Shown here: positions 52,150 through 61,247 of the stretch, one piece after another | Layout of the letters: every line of letters begins with the position of its first letter | Numbering within the stretch: the first letter of the stretch is position 1 | Assembly (NCBI GenBank): GCA_025766275.1 | Contig: JAFKAC010000047.1 | Location: forward strand, 62,001-126,000 | Reading direction: 5' to 3' | From: Lactarius indigo | Lineage: Eukaryota; Basidiomycota; Agaricomycetes; Russulales; Russulaceae | DNA length: 64,000 nt | Program-made: the position numbers and the translations under genes | Notes under the pieces: generated by a model | Database searches by the model: none | The model's input: only the letters and a program-made list of their open reading frames with translations | What the model was told of the DNA's origin: nothing

Positions 52150-54120
52150 GTGGCGTACTCGACCAGAGACCAGTGGACGTCCTTCCGTCCCTATCATATC
52201 GAACGACGAGGAGATCGCAACGTACCAACAAGATTCCTGGGAGCAGCCCAGTGGAGAGAACGAGGAGAAGACACCGGGTACTTTGTAGAATTTAACGGTC
52301 CCAACCGTTTCCGACCTGTTGAGTTCAATTTCGAACACCTCTGTTGGACCGAGGTTACTTGGAACCCCATAGATCACCGCTGGGACATCGTACGACCAGC
52401 CGGAAGAAATTACAACTGCGATATCGACGCCCGAGAACTCAATAGCCGGGCAGACTACGGTCCTATAGACGGACAAGCGCAAGAACATACGGACGAAGGA
52501 ATTAGCGGGGAAGAAGCCTCCGAAAGTCAGTCCCCAAGCAGAGGAACTACACCAGCGGAAGACGCCAGCCTAGGAGCTATTGGCGATCACATCATACAAC
52601 GAACTGAGTCCCTCACCATTCACCAACCAGAACCCGAAGTAATTCACATTCACAGCCCAGCAGTCGCAATGGCAACTGCCACTATCACGCACGAAGAACT
52701 GCTCACTACCGAAGCAAGAGATCAAATAGCACTAGAAGAGCAACGACGTATCGCAGAAGAATCCAGAGCGAATCTGGCTCCCATTAATCCCTACACTGGT
52801 CATCGAATGACCGACGATGACGTAGCAATCCACCGCGCCATTGGGCCCGACGTAGCTGATCCTCCAAGTGGAGGAGGAGGAAACCCTGGTGATCTACCAG
52901 GAGGAGGAGGAGGACCCCCATCAAGAGGACCCGGATTCGGAGGATTCCCTGGGGGACTACCCGGGGGATTCCCAGGAGGACCCCCAGGAGGAGGACATCC
53001 CGGAGGAGGGCTACCAGGTGCAGGTCCTATTATTCCCCCTCCAAGTAACAAATTAGCTGGTGAAGCACCAACAGTATTCGACGGAGAGCGAGCCAAAGTA
53101 GAAGTGTTCCTTACACAATGGCATGTCTACTGGGGCATGAACGCAGACGAAGGCATTATGGCTACACCATATCGACGTGCCTTACTCTTCCTATCATATA
53201 TCAAAGGAACTAACGTCAGCGAATGGGTGCTGGCCATGCTTACTTGGCTTAATGGCCAGATACAAGCAGGGATACCCCGTACAAGTGAAGGATTATGGAA
53301 CGAAGTTACGCGAAGCTTCATGCAACGCTTCCGAAACACAATGGAGCAGGAGCAAGCTCAATACGAGCTCAAAAAAGGAGTCAGGATGATCGGGGGCAAT
53401 CTAGATGAGTATTGCACCCTATTCGAACAGTTAATACGCCGCGCTCAGTACAGACTCGACGACCCGCAAACGCTTGATCTATTCGCAAGTGGATTACCAA
53501 AAGACCTATATGAGAAGGTCTACACTCTCGACAATCCCCGCAACTATCGCGAGTGGAAGGAAGCAGCCACCACTCGTCAACAACAATATCTTCACCTTAA
53601 AGCGATGATAAACAAGGGAGTTCCCCCTGGGCAAGGACAAGGAAAACAACGACAACAGCGACAGTGGCAGGGACCACCGAGGAGTTCATGGCAGCCAAGA
53701 AATTTGCGAGATCCAAACGCCATGGACACCTCTGCAGATCGGATTCGAGGGAGACTTGCGGGAGCTGAGGACATACTCGCCCCTCGCCCTCCATATCGAC
53801 CAAGAGGAGGATTCCTACAGAGAGGAGGGGGACGTAATAACCAAAGGCCAGTCATGTGTTATAACTGTGGGAAGGACGGACACATGGCCCGCCATTGCAG
53901 ACAACCGCCAAAGGAATACCAACCCCAAGCATCGACCAGTCGGTATATAGACACCGACTATCATCAACAAGAGCCAGAAGTCGCTACCAGGGTGGTCCAA
54001 GATATACCCCCTCAACAGCGCGCCAGTGACTGGCTTAATGGAGTAGCCGGAGAATCAGACGACGTAAAGGACATTATCCTCCAACAATTATGGAAAAAGG
54101 AGGGTTTTCAGGACGCCTGA
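52150..54120 (+). CDS. gag: G2 Gag with AUG-less N-terminal extension
   Basis: About 656 residues if started at the GTG at 52150, which has A at -3 and G at +4. The N-terminal 110 residues are closely similar to G1 (TRDQWT.FRPYH..RRGDRN). The first ATG of the internal region is Met174 (52669), in the same frame and at the same protein position as in G1 (MATAT). A Gly/Pro-rich linker lies near 237-297, the capsid-like Gag domain near 300-480, and a CX2CX4HX4C knuckle (CYNCGKDGHMARHC) near 570-583. The frame is also open upstream into the LTR. Pol overlaps in the -1 frame from GGGTTTT (54102). Confidence 0.85.
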   Translation: MAYSTRDQWTSFRPYHIERRGDRNVPTRFLGAAQWRERGEDTGYFVEFNGPNRFRPVEFNFEHLCWTEVTWNPIDHRWDIVRPAGRNYNCDIDARELNSRADYGPIDGQAQEHTDEGISGEEASESQSPSRGTTPAEDASLGAIGDHIIQRTESLTIHQPEPEVIHIHSPAVAMATATITHEELLTTEARDQIALEEQRRIAEESRANLAPINPYTGHRMTDDDVAIHRAIGPDVADPPSGGGGNPGDLPGGGGGPPSRGPGFGGFPGGLPGGFPGGPPGGGHPGGGLPGAGPIIPPPSNKLAGEAPTVFDGERAKVEVFLTQWHVYWGMNADEGIMATPYRRALLFLSYIKGTNVSEWVLAMLTWLNGQIQAGIPRTSEGLWNEVTRSFMQRFRNTMEQEQAQYELKKGVRMIGGNLDEYCTLFEQLIRRAQYRLDDPQTLDLFASGLPKDLYEKVYTLDNPRNYREWKEAATTRQQQYLHLKAMINKGVPPGQGQGKQRQQRQWQGPPRSSWQPRNLRDPNAMDTSADRIRGRLAGAEDILAPRPPYRPRGGFLQRGGGRNNQRPVMCYNCGKDGHMARHCRQPPKEYQPQASTSRYIDTDYHQQEPEVATRVVQDIPPQQRASDWLNGVAGESDDVKDIILQQLWKKEGFQDA

Positions 54121-57100
54121 ACCCATCGGCCTGGGTGAGGGCAGTTAATTGTAACAGTGTAATCATGACTCGCTACCGTTCTATGAGAGTTCCAGTATCG
54201 ATTCGCACCAGTTACGCAATGGCCGACATACGCGCTTTAGTTGACTCAGGAGCAACCCACTGCTTCATGAAACCATTGTTCGCAAAAAGGATGGGACTTG
54301 GGACCAAACTACTTGATGTCCCAAAGAAAATATGGAATATTGACAACACTGAAAATAAATCGGGGCGTATTACTCATTATACAGACGTTGATGTCCAAAC
54401 TAAAGGAATCCACAAGGAAATACGCTTCCTCATCACCGACATCGGCAACGAGGATATCGTACTAGGATATCCCTGGCTCGCCATTTACGACCCGCACATC
54501 AAATGGTCACAAGCCGCCATCCACGAAGATATGCTCCCCATCATTATTCGCTCAACCAATCCCTACATCAAAACAACAACGATTGCGGCGGCTACCTCTC
54601 AAAATGACGACTATGAAGTTGTACACTCTTGTGTTATCACGGACGAACAACGACAACAATTTGAAGAAGTGTGTCAAATTAGAGCCACCGCCACTGACCT
54701 CGCCATTGCCGCTCAGCAATATACTACTAAAGCTGAGTTACCCTCCGAATACCGCGAATTCGAACGTCTCTTCAGTGAAGAAGCATCGGACAGGTTTCCG
54801 CCCAGCAGGCCCTGGGATCATGCCATCGAATTCAAACCAGGAACAGCCGACGCCATCGATTGCAAGATATACCCTATGACTCAGGAAGAAGACAAGAAAC
54901 TGCGCAAATGGATCGATGAACAACTAAAAAAGGGGTACATACGACCCTCCAAATCTCCATACGCCTCATCCTTCTTTTTCATTAAAAAGAAGGATGGTAA
55001 GTTGCGGCCCGTACAGGACTACCGAAAAATCAACGCTGTTACTATCTGCAATCAATACCCACTCCCTCTCATCTCTGATCTTATTACCGACCTCAGTAAT
55101 GCCCACATCTATACCAAGCTCGACGTAAGATGGGGGTACAACAACATACGCATCAAAGAAGGGGATGAGGAAAAAGCGGCGTTTAAAACGCGATATGGAC
55201 TATTTGAACCAACGGTGATGTTTTTCGGCTTGACCAATTCTCCAGCAACGTTCCAGACTATGATGAACTTCATCTTCAGGGACATCATTGCAAAGCACGA
55301 AAAACGCGGCACAGTTATTCGGGTTTACATGGACGACATCGGCATCGCCACGGGTCTTACTCACTCCTTATCGGATCACATCGAAGCAGTGAAAGACGTT
55401 CTCCGCGTATCCGCGGAACATGACCTATATTACAAACTCGAGAAATGTCTCTTCCACTCCCCGCGCATGGATTACCTGGGGGTAATCCTTGAAAAGGGGG
55501 TGACATGCATGGACCCTGTCAAAATTTCGGGCATTAAAGATTGGCCCACGCCAACCAAGGTTAAGGACGTCCGCTCTTTTCTCGGTTTTTGCAATTTTTA
55601 CCGTCCTTTTATACGAGGTTTCGCAACCAAAGCACGACCTCTCAACAAACTCACCCGCAAAGACACCGAATGGCACTGGGGGACCGAGGAAGAAAAAGCA
55701 TTCCAAGACCTCAAAACCCTCGTCACCAGCGAACCTGTTCTTGCGCACCCTGATCTCACGCAACAATTTGAACTAGAAGTCGATGCGTCTGGATTCGCCA
55801 CTGGAGCAGTACTCCTCCAGCGCAAAGCTGACGGCAAGCGACACCCTATTGGCTATTACTCGTCTACCCTCAACGAAGCCGAACGCAACTACGACATATA
55901 CGACCTCGAACTCCTGGCAATCGTCAAAGCCTTTCGTCACTGGAGACCCCTTTTAGCAGGGTCCCCTCACAAAATCAAAGTATTTTCGGACCATCTCAAC
56001 TTACAATACTGGAAATCGCCGCAAAAGATTAGTAGGCGCGTAGCCAGGGAAGTACTCGAACTTTCGGAATACGACTTCGAGATCCACCACATAAAAGGGA
56101 CTTCTAACGGCCGTGCCGACGCACTATCGCGAAGACCAGACTATGACCAAGGAGAAAATGACAACGAGGGAGTAACTGTGTTACCGGAAAGCGTCTTCGC
56201 ACGTGCCACCACACTGGAAGAACCGCGACATCCACACTGGAGACCAGAGATCCTACCGGTGGAAATGACGCCAGAGCATCCCATCTACGAACAAGATACA
56301 GCTAAGTTGAAACCCTGGGTTGACGCTCACAAGCTAAAAGACATCGAAGGGACATGGTATAAAGACGGACGCCGAGTGGTCACCGGCGGTATCCATGACA
56401 AACGCACCATTATTGCCGCTCACCATGACTCCCCCATCTATGGCCACCCAGGTATCAAACGCACTCTTCAACTTACTGAACGACACTACTGGTGGCCGCA
56501 AATGAAGAACGACGTTACCGATTATGTCAAAGGCTGTGCGGAGTGTCAGCGGCACAAAGTCAACCTCCGACCAATCAGAGCACCCCTACAACCTATCTAC
56601 CCTAAACCGGAAGCCCTGCCATTTGAGACTATTGCAGTGGACTTTATTACCAAACTCCCTATCTCTCGCGGTTACGACTCTATTCTCACGGTAACAGATC
56701 ACGATTGTACCAAAGCCGCTGTTTTTATCCCTTGTAATGAAGAGATAACAGCTGAAGGAACAGCTGCCCTGTACGTCTCTCATGTCTTCCCACGATTCGG
56801 ACTCCCCTCGCGCGTTATCAGTGACCGAGACCCCCGCTTCGCATCCAAGTTTATGCGAGAGATATGTAAAATCCTTGGCATCAGCCAAAATATCTCAACC
56901 GCCTACCATCCCAGAACTGACGGCCAATCAGAGCGAACAAATCAATGGCTAGAGCAATATCTCCGCTTTTGGGTAAATGAGCGGCAAGACGACTGGGTCC
57001 GCTATCTGCCTATGGCGGAATTCACGCATAACAATTGGCCTAATGAAACCACCCGGGAGTCCCCCTTCTTTCTCTTATCTGGATTCAATCCTCGCGCTGA

Positions 57101-58895
57101 TTGGACCGATAGGCCTTCCCCTATCCCGCAAGTGTCGTTAAGACTAGACCAATTTAAGCAAGCGCGACAGCGCGCTTTCTCCTGCATGCTCCGGGCGCAA
57201 AAGTCATGGGTCAAACATAAAGATACACCCAAGTTCAAAGAAGGAGACCTTGTATGGCTAGAAGGACGCCACCTATGCACCCATCAACCAACCGCAAAAT
57301 TAGCGGCCAAGCGACACGGACCGTTTAAGGTCATCCAGGTGATGTCTCCTATCAACTATTGCCTCGAACTTCCCACGCAGTGGAGCATCCATGATGTCTT
57401 CCACATAGATCTTCTCACGCCTTATCGCGAAACACCCACGCACGGACCAAACTATCAGCGCCCACCACCTGATTTGGTCGATAACAAAGAAGAATACGAG
57501 GTCGAGAAGATTCTGGATTCTCGGCGGTTCGGCAGAAGGCGTCGGCTCCAGTACCTTGTCAAATGGAAAGGCTATCCAGACTCAGACAATCAATGGATAG
57601 ATAAGGATGACGTATTTGCCGACGAAGCCGTTCGGAAGTTCAAACATTCCAATCCCGACCGAGAGACGCATATAAGGAGGACCTCTTGCCGCGATAAGTC
57701 TCCAACTCCCATTCACCCCATGTCCTCTACTCGACGCGATGAACAGCATGCCCTCCTCTCTACCCTCATCAACGACTCCTCCGCCACGCTTGTCGACCCC
57801 AACACCGCCGACAACACCGCAGCCACTAGAGTTGCAGATGGAGGCCGTCCCTCCGTGCAGCATGAGGAAGACGGCCCTATCACTAGTGAAGAACTGCACC
57901 AGACACTGCAACGATTCCCTATGCCCGTACAGGGAATTGTCGACGACGATCCAGCAACAACTCAACCAACACCTCCGCAGCCAATGTACGCCCTCACAAA
58001 CCCCGACACCGGTGAGCCCGAAGCCTTCCTCACGGAAGACGAGCTGTTTCGGCTTCAAGCAGCTGTCCCGCGCGGTGAAGCCACCGAACGCCATGCAGAA
58101 ATACGAGCAAGAATGGAAAGAAACGGCGGCGCGGTGGCAGCGGGAGCAACTGCATATCGCCGCCTGCCGACGACGAATGATGAAGGAGCGGAGGGAGTAT
58201 TGGACGAAAATGAGGATGAAGACGAGCTTAGAGACCATTACCCCATCAGGCACGCATTCCTTAACCATGAATTCTACGCTGAAGATCCAGCCGCCACTCC
58301 CTACCTCATCGACGCAGCGGGGGGGCCTCTACACCGAGGACGAGTCGCCGTGGCACAAGCGGCTCGTTATACACCAATGGGGGAACGAGACCCAGCAACC
58401 AGGGCAGTCGTCCCTGAGGGGTTCCGGGTCAATCGAGGACCCGATTACATTCCGTTCCCGATCAAACTCCCCAACGGACCGACGATACAAGCATCCCACG
58501 TACAGGTTATCCGAGGAGGAGACCCCTTCGTACTCGGACTAGCTCCGGGGTCAGGTTTCCTCTATGGTAAACCCCTCTATGCCACTCCGCATCTCCCCAA
58601 GAACAACCGCGCTTTCATCCCACACGAGGAGTATTTCATGCTCCGCGATCGACACCCCACAGACCTGCTGCTCATGCGCATTGGGGATGTCACTCTTACC
58701 CAAGAATTGCGTCGGTTCCGGCAATTTGCTTTTGCCGAAGATCAACTGGAGAGGCGGATACGGCAGTTACGGCTGGAACAAGAGATGGTAGTGCAGGACA
58801 AAAAGGACAGTCTCTATCGTCTAGAGCGCGCTAACATACTGGGGAGAATGGAAGACGAGGCAGAACGGATGAGGCAAGAATCGGTAGCGGACTAG
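54090..58895 (+). CDS. pol: G2 Pol polyprotein with chromodomain and C-terminal extension
   Basis: 1,601 codons, no interruptions. Protease DSGATH near residue 52, reverse transcriptase with YMDD near 413, RNase H (LEVDASGFATGAVLL), HHCC zinc finger (about 56430-56550), integrase catalytic residues in AVDFITKLP, SDRDPRF and DGQSERTNQWLEQYL, and a chromodomain near residues 1134-1185. A further 410 residues are conserved with G1, including a block with DPFVLGLAPGSGFLYGKPLY and a charged coiled-coil-like end. Expressed as a Gag-Pol fusion if -1 shifting occurs in the 31-base overlap with gag. The ATG at 54090 exists but is not conserved as a start in the other families. Confidence 0.94.
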   Translation: MEKGGFSGRLNPSAWVRAVNCNSVIMTRYRSMRVPVSIRTSYAMADIRALVDSGATHCFMKPLFAKRMGLGTKLLDVPKKIWNIDNTENKSGRITHYTDVDVQTKGIHKEIRFLITDIGNEDIVLGYPWLAIYDPHIKWSQAAIHEDMLPIIIRSTNPYIKTTTIAAATSQNDDYEVVHSCVITDEQRQQFEEVCQIRATATDLAIAAQQYTTKAELPSEYREFERLFSEEASDRFPPSRPWDHAIEFKPGTADAIDCKIYPMTQEEDKKLRKWIDEQLKKGYIRPSKSPYASSFFFIKKKDGKLRPVQDYRKINAVTICNQYPLPLISDLITDLSNAHIYTKLDVRWGYNNIRIKEGDEEKAAFKTRYGLFEPTVMFFGLTNSPATFQTMMNFIFRDIIAKHEKRGTVIRVYMDDIGIATGLTHSLSDHIEAVKDVLRVSAEHDLYYKLEKCLFHSPRMDYLGVILEKGVTCMDPVKISGIKDWPTPTKVKDVRSFLGFCNFYRPFIRGFATKARPLNKLTRKDTEWHWGTEEEKAFQDLKTLVTSEPVLAHPDLTQQFELEVDASGFATGAVLLQRKADGKRHPIGYYSSTLNEAERNYDIYDLELLAIVKAFRHWRPLLAGSPHKIKVFSDHLNLQYWKSPQKISRRVAREVLELSEYDFEIHHIKGTSNGRADALSRRPDYDQGENDNEGVTVLPESVFARATTLEEPRHPHWRPEILPVEMTPEHPIYEQDTAKLKPWVDAHKLKDIEGTWYKDGRRVVTGGIHDKRTIIAAHHDSPIYGHPGIKRTLQLTERHYWWPQMKNDVTDYVKGCAECQRHKVNLRPIRAPLQPIYPKPEALPFETIAVDFITKLPISRGYDSILTVTDHDCTKAAVFIPCNEEITAEGTAALYVSHVFPRFGLPSRVISDRDPRFASKFMREICKILGISQNISTAYHPRTDGQSERTNQWLEQYLRFWVNERQDDWVRYLPMAEFTHNNWPNETTRESPFFLLSGFNPRADWTDRPSPIPQVSLRLDQFKQARQRAFSCMLRAQKSWVKHKDTPKFKEGDLVWLEGRHLCTHQPTAKLAAKRHGPFKVIQVMSPINYCLELPTQWSIHDVFHIDLLTPYRETPTHGPNYQRPPPDLVDNKEEYEVEKILDSRRFGRRRRLQYLVKWKGYPDSDNQWIDKDDVFADEAVRKFKHSNPDRETHIRRTSCRDKSPTPIHPMSSTRRDEQHALLSTLINDSSATLVDPNTADNTAATRVADGGRPSVQHEEDGPITSEELHQTLQRFPMPVQGIVDDDPATTQPTPPQPMYALTNPDTGEPEAFLTEDELFRLQAAVPRGEATERHAEIRARMERNGGAVAAGATAYRRLPTTNDEGAEGVLDENEDEDELRDHYPIRHAFLNHEFYAEDPAATPYLIDAAGGPLHRGRVAVAQAARYTPMGERDPATRAVVPEGFRVNRGPDYIPFPIKLPNGPTIQASHVQVIRGGDPFVLGLAPGSGFLYGKPLYATPHLPKNNRAFIPHEEYFMLRDRHPTDLLLMRIGDVTLTQELRRFRQFAFAEDQLERRIRQLRLEQEMVVQDKKDSLYRLERANILGRMEDEAERMRQESVAD

Positions 58896-58914
58896 TGAGG
58901 TGGGCCTCACTCCT

Positions 58915-58927
58915 GAAAAGGGGGTGA
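58915..58927 (+). promoter_or_regulatory. Polypurine tract of G2
   Basis: GAAAAGGGGGTGA directly before the 3' LTR, the same as in G1. Confidence 0.85.
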
Positions 58928-59436
58928 TGTTACGGTACGGACTTGATGACTCATTACACACAACTCATGACCGGTTATGACTACGGTCCGGTATTGATAT
59001 TAGTCATGGACTCTTACATCGTATCAGTCAGCATAGTAGTTCGCATGTGATTGTGACTCATGTATGACTCATTCCTAGGATAGCGGTACTAGGGTTCGAG
59101 CTAGTTACGCTATTGGTTACCTACTATTCCAGCGGCGCTTTAAAGCCCGCGCGTATTTGTATAAGTAGTCGACTCGGAAGACCAAGAGTCTCCATCTTGG
59201 TCTTCTTCAATCCACCTTCTGAATCGTCTCTCGTTTGCCTTAGTCTTCGACTAAGTGTACCTCCTCTAAGTGCCTACCAAGGGGCACTTCTCTTTACCCT
59301 TTCGCTGCAGCGTGCGCCAGTGTGCCCCTGTTCAGCCTGCGTTGGGTTGACACGTGATCCCCATTCGCCTAACTTTTGCTAAGTCGATCACGCCTTTTAC
59401 GAGTCCAAGTCGGACTAACGCCGGTGGAGCGTAACA
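58928..59436 (+). repeat. 3' LTR of G2
   Basis: 509 bp, about 99% identical to 51621-52129. The four differences include two in GATTATG versus GATCACG. The small frame at 59113-59382 is also present in the 5' LTR and is not a gene. Confidence 0.95.
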
Positions 59437-59652
59437 GTATACATTGTTTTCCCATTCCCTTGGGGTAACTCTCTGCTGAACCGTCGAACCTCTTGAACCC
59501 CTGAACTCCTCTCACATCTTGAGTATTGTGTCATACTCTGAGATCCTTGTTAACCACTTAAACCTTGCCATTATCGGCTGAACCCTCGCTCATTGACATA
59601 GAAAGACCAGACTTGCTCACGCCGAGCTGAACGTTCCTACTGTAACGTTACA
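59437..59652 (+). repeat. Truncated 5' LTR of G3b
   Basis: 216 bp, the complement of 30783-30998 in G3a. The first part of the LTR is replaced by G2. Confidence 0.93.
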
Positions 59653-59654
59653 TT

Positions 59655-59665
59655 AAGTCGAGTCT
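59655..59665 (+). promoter_or_regulatory. Primer-binding site of G3b (self-priming type)
   Basis: AAGTCGAGTCT, two bases after the LTR, is the exact complement of AGACTCGACTT at 31022-31012 in the G3a LTR, the inferred RNA start of this family. Confidence 0.7.
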
Positions 59666-59672
59666 CTCCACC

Positions 59673-61247
59673 CTGGCTTCAAAACTAGGAAGCAGGAGCC
59701 GTTCCCAGTTCAAACCAGAATTCATCACCAGAAGAACAGAAGACGATCTCTCTGACAACATCAAGGGAGTAGCCATCTGGAAAACCTACGACGAAACTGA
59801 AGGATATTACGTTTGGAGCAAAGAAGACAACGGATATATTCCTATTGAATACATAGAAGACAAACGACTTTGGGTAGTCATCGCACAATCAACCAAAGAC
59901 CACAAGTGGTTCTCTGTCAAACCAGTACCACTAGAATTCGGACTTGGTCCATATAGAAACAACCCAGTTGGCATAGTTGTCGACTCAGATACAGAAGAAC
60001 CTGCTCAGGATTCGGATCAACATCAATCCCCTGTTGCATCAGTGGAAGCTACGTCAGGTGTCCCCTCTTTAGCCCCACAAGAACCCATAGATTCAGGTGC
60101 TCGCACACCAACAAACTCAAGCATTAGAATGACAAGCACAGCTACACAAATCAACACCTCAATCACCCACACCCCTAGTGGAGGTGGCAGTAGCAAAGGC
60201 GGAGGAGGAGGTGGAGGTGGAGGTGGAGGCGGAGGTGGAGGTGGAGGCAGTGGAGGAATCCCTGCTGGAAGAGCCCCACCTTTAGCCCCCCCTCCTGCCG
60301 GAGATAAATTAACAGGCCTACCACCAAAAGAATTCACTGGAGACCGAGCCCACAGCAAGAAATTCCTAAAAGAGTTCACCTTCTACCGGGCCCTCAATGG
60401 ATCAATCGAGCAAATGAGAAACCCCTATCTCAGATGCATTGTCTTCCTCTCCCTAATACGAGGAGACTTGGTTGATGACTGGGTTATGGAACAAAGTGAC
60501 TGGCTTACTGATGAACTTGCTGGAGGACGGGCCACAACAGAAGAAGACCTGTGGATCACCATCCTAGATCGCTTCCAGGCTGCTTACACAGACGTTGCAG
60601 AGAAGCAGAAGGCACAGAAGGCACTCCAAGCAGTCAAAATGGAGAATGGAGACCTTGACACCTATATTGCTCAGTTCGCCGCCCTTGCAAAGAAGGCAGG
60701 ATATGGTGCAGATGAAGAAGGAACCCTGGATATTTTCTCACGGGGTCTACCTGAAAAACTGGTCAGGAACATCATACAGTTCGACCACCCAGATGACTGG
60801 AAAGAATGGACCCAATCAGCCAGAAAGCACCATCAAGACTTCATCAATCTCCAAAATCACTTTGGAATCAAAAAGGAAACTAAAGCCGGATTCACAAAAG
60901 GGCAATGGAACAATGCCTTTAAAGTCAAACCACGTGACCCAAATGCAATGGACATAGGAAGAACTCAAAGAGGAGCTGCAGGAAGAGCAGCCCTCACTGA
61001 AACCGAAAAACAGAAGCTCCAAGCAGAAGGGCGCTGTTTCCGTTGCAAGAAACAGGGGCACATATCGCGAAACTGCCCTGACAAACCAGCCAAACTTGCA
61101 GAAGCATCAACTACACCCTCTGCACCATCCACCACAAAAACCAAAGAGGAACTAGCAAATGAGATGTGGGGGACTCTGATGGCACAGAGTGAGGAAGTGC
61201 GAGCACTGCTCGTAGAGAAAGCCTTTGCTGAGAAGGATTTTTCGTAG
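59673..61247 (+). CDS. gag: G3b Gag with AUG-less N-terminal extension
   Basis: 524 residues if started at the CTG at 59673, which sits in an almost ideal context (CCACC before, G after). No ATG occurs from the LTR remnant to the in-frame Met153 (60129). The N-terminal region is Trp/Tyr-rich (IWKTYDETEGYYVWSKED, then RLWVVIAQ), followed by an acidic stretch, a long Gly run (about 171-193), a capsid-like Gag domain (about 215-380), and a CX2CX4HX4C knuckle (CFRCKKQGHISRNC, 454-467). It ends at TAG with pol open in the -1 frame. Confidence 0.85.
   Translation: MASKLGSRSRSQFKPEFITRRTEDDLSDNIKGVAIWKTYDETEGYYVWSKEDNGYIPIEYIEDKRLWVVIAQSTKDHKWFSVKPVPLEFGLGPYRNNPVGIVVDSDTEEPAQDSDQHQSPVASVEATSGVPSLAPQEPIDSGARTPTNSSIRMTSTATQINTSITHTPSGGGSSKGGGGGGGGGGGGGGGGGSGGIPAGRAPPLAPPPAGDKLTGLPPKEFTGDRAHSKKFLKEFTFYRALNGSIEQMRNPYLRCIVFLSLIRGDLVDDWVMEQSDWLTDELAGGRATTEEDLWITILDRFQAAYTDVAEKQKAQKALQAVKMENGDLDTYIAQFAALAKKAGYGADEEGTLDIFSRGLPEKLVRNIIQFDHPDDWKEWTQSARKHHQDFINLQNHFGIKKETKAGFTKGQWNNAFKVKPRDPNAMDIGRTQRGAAGRAALTETEKQKLQAEGRCFRCKKQGHISRNCPDKPAKLAEASTTPSAPSTTKTKEELANEMWGTLMAQSEEVRALLVEKAFAEKDFS

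Larger units (their letters stand above)
51621..59436 (+). mobile_element. Complete Ty3/gypsy element G2 with unmatched flanks
   Basis: 5' LTR 51621-52129, gag, pol in the -1 frame, polypurine tract, 3' LTR 58928-59436. LTRs are 509 bp and differ at about four positions. The five bases before (CCTTG) and after (GTATA) do not match, so no target duplication is present. The left flank is G3a pol (minus) and the right flank is the G3b LTR (plus). Both long frames are intact. G2 is a sister family of G1. Confidence 0.95.
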
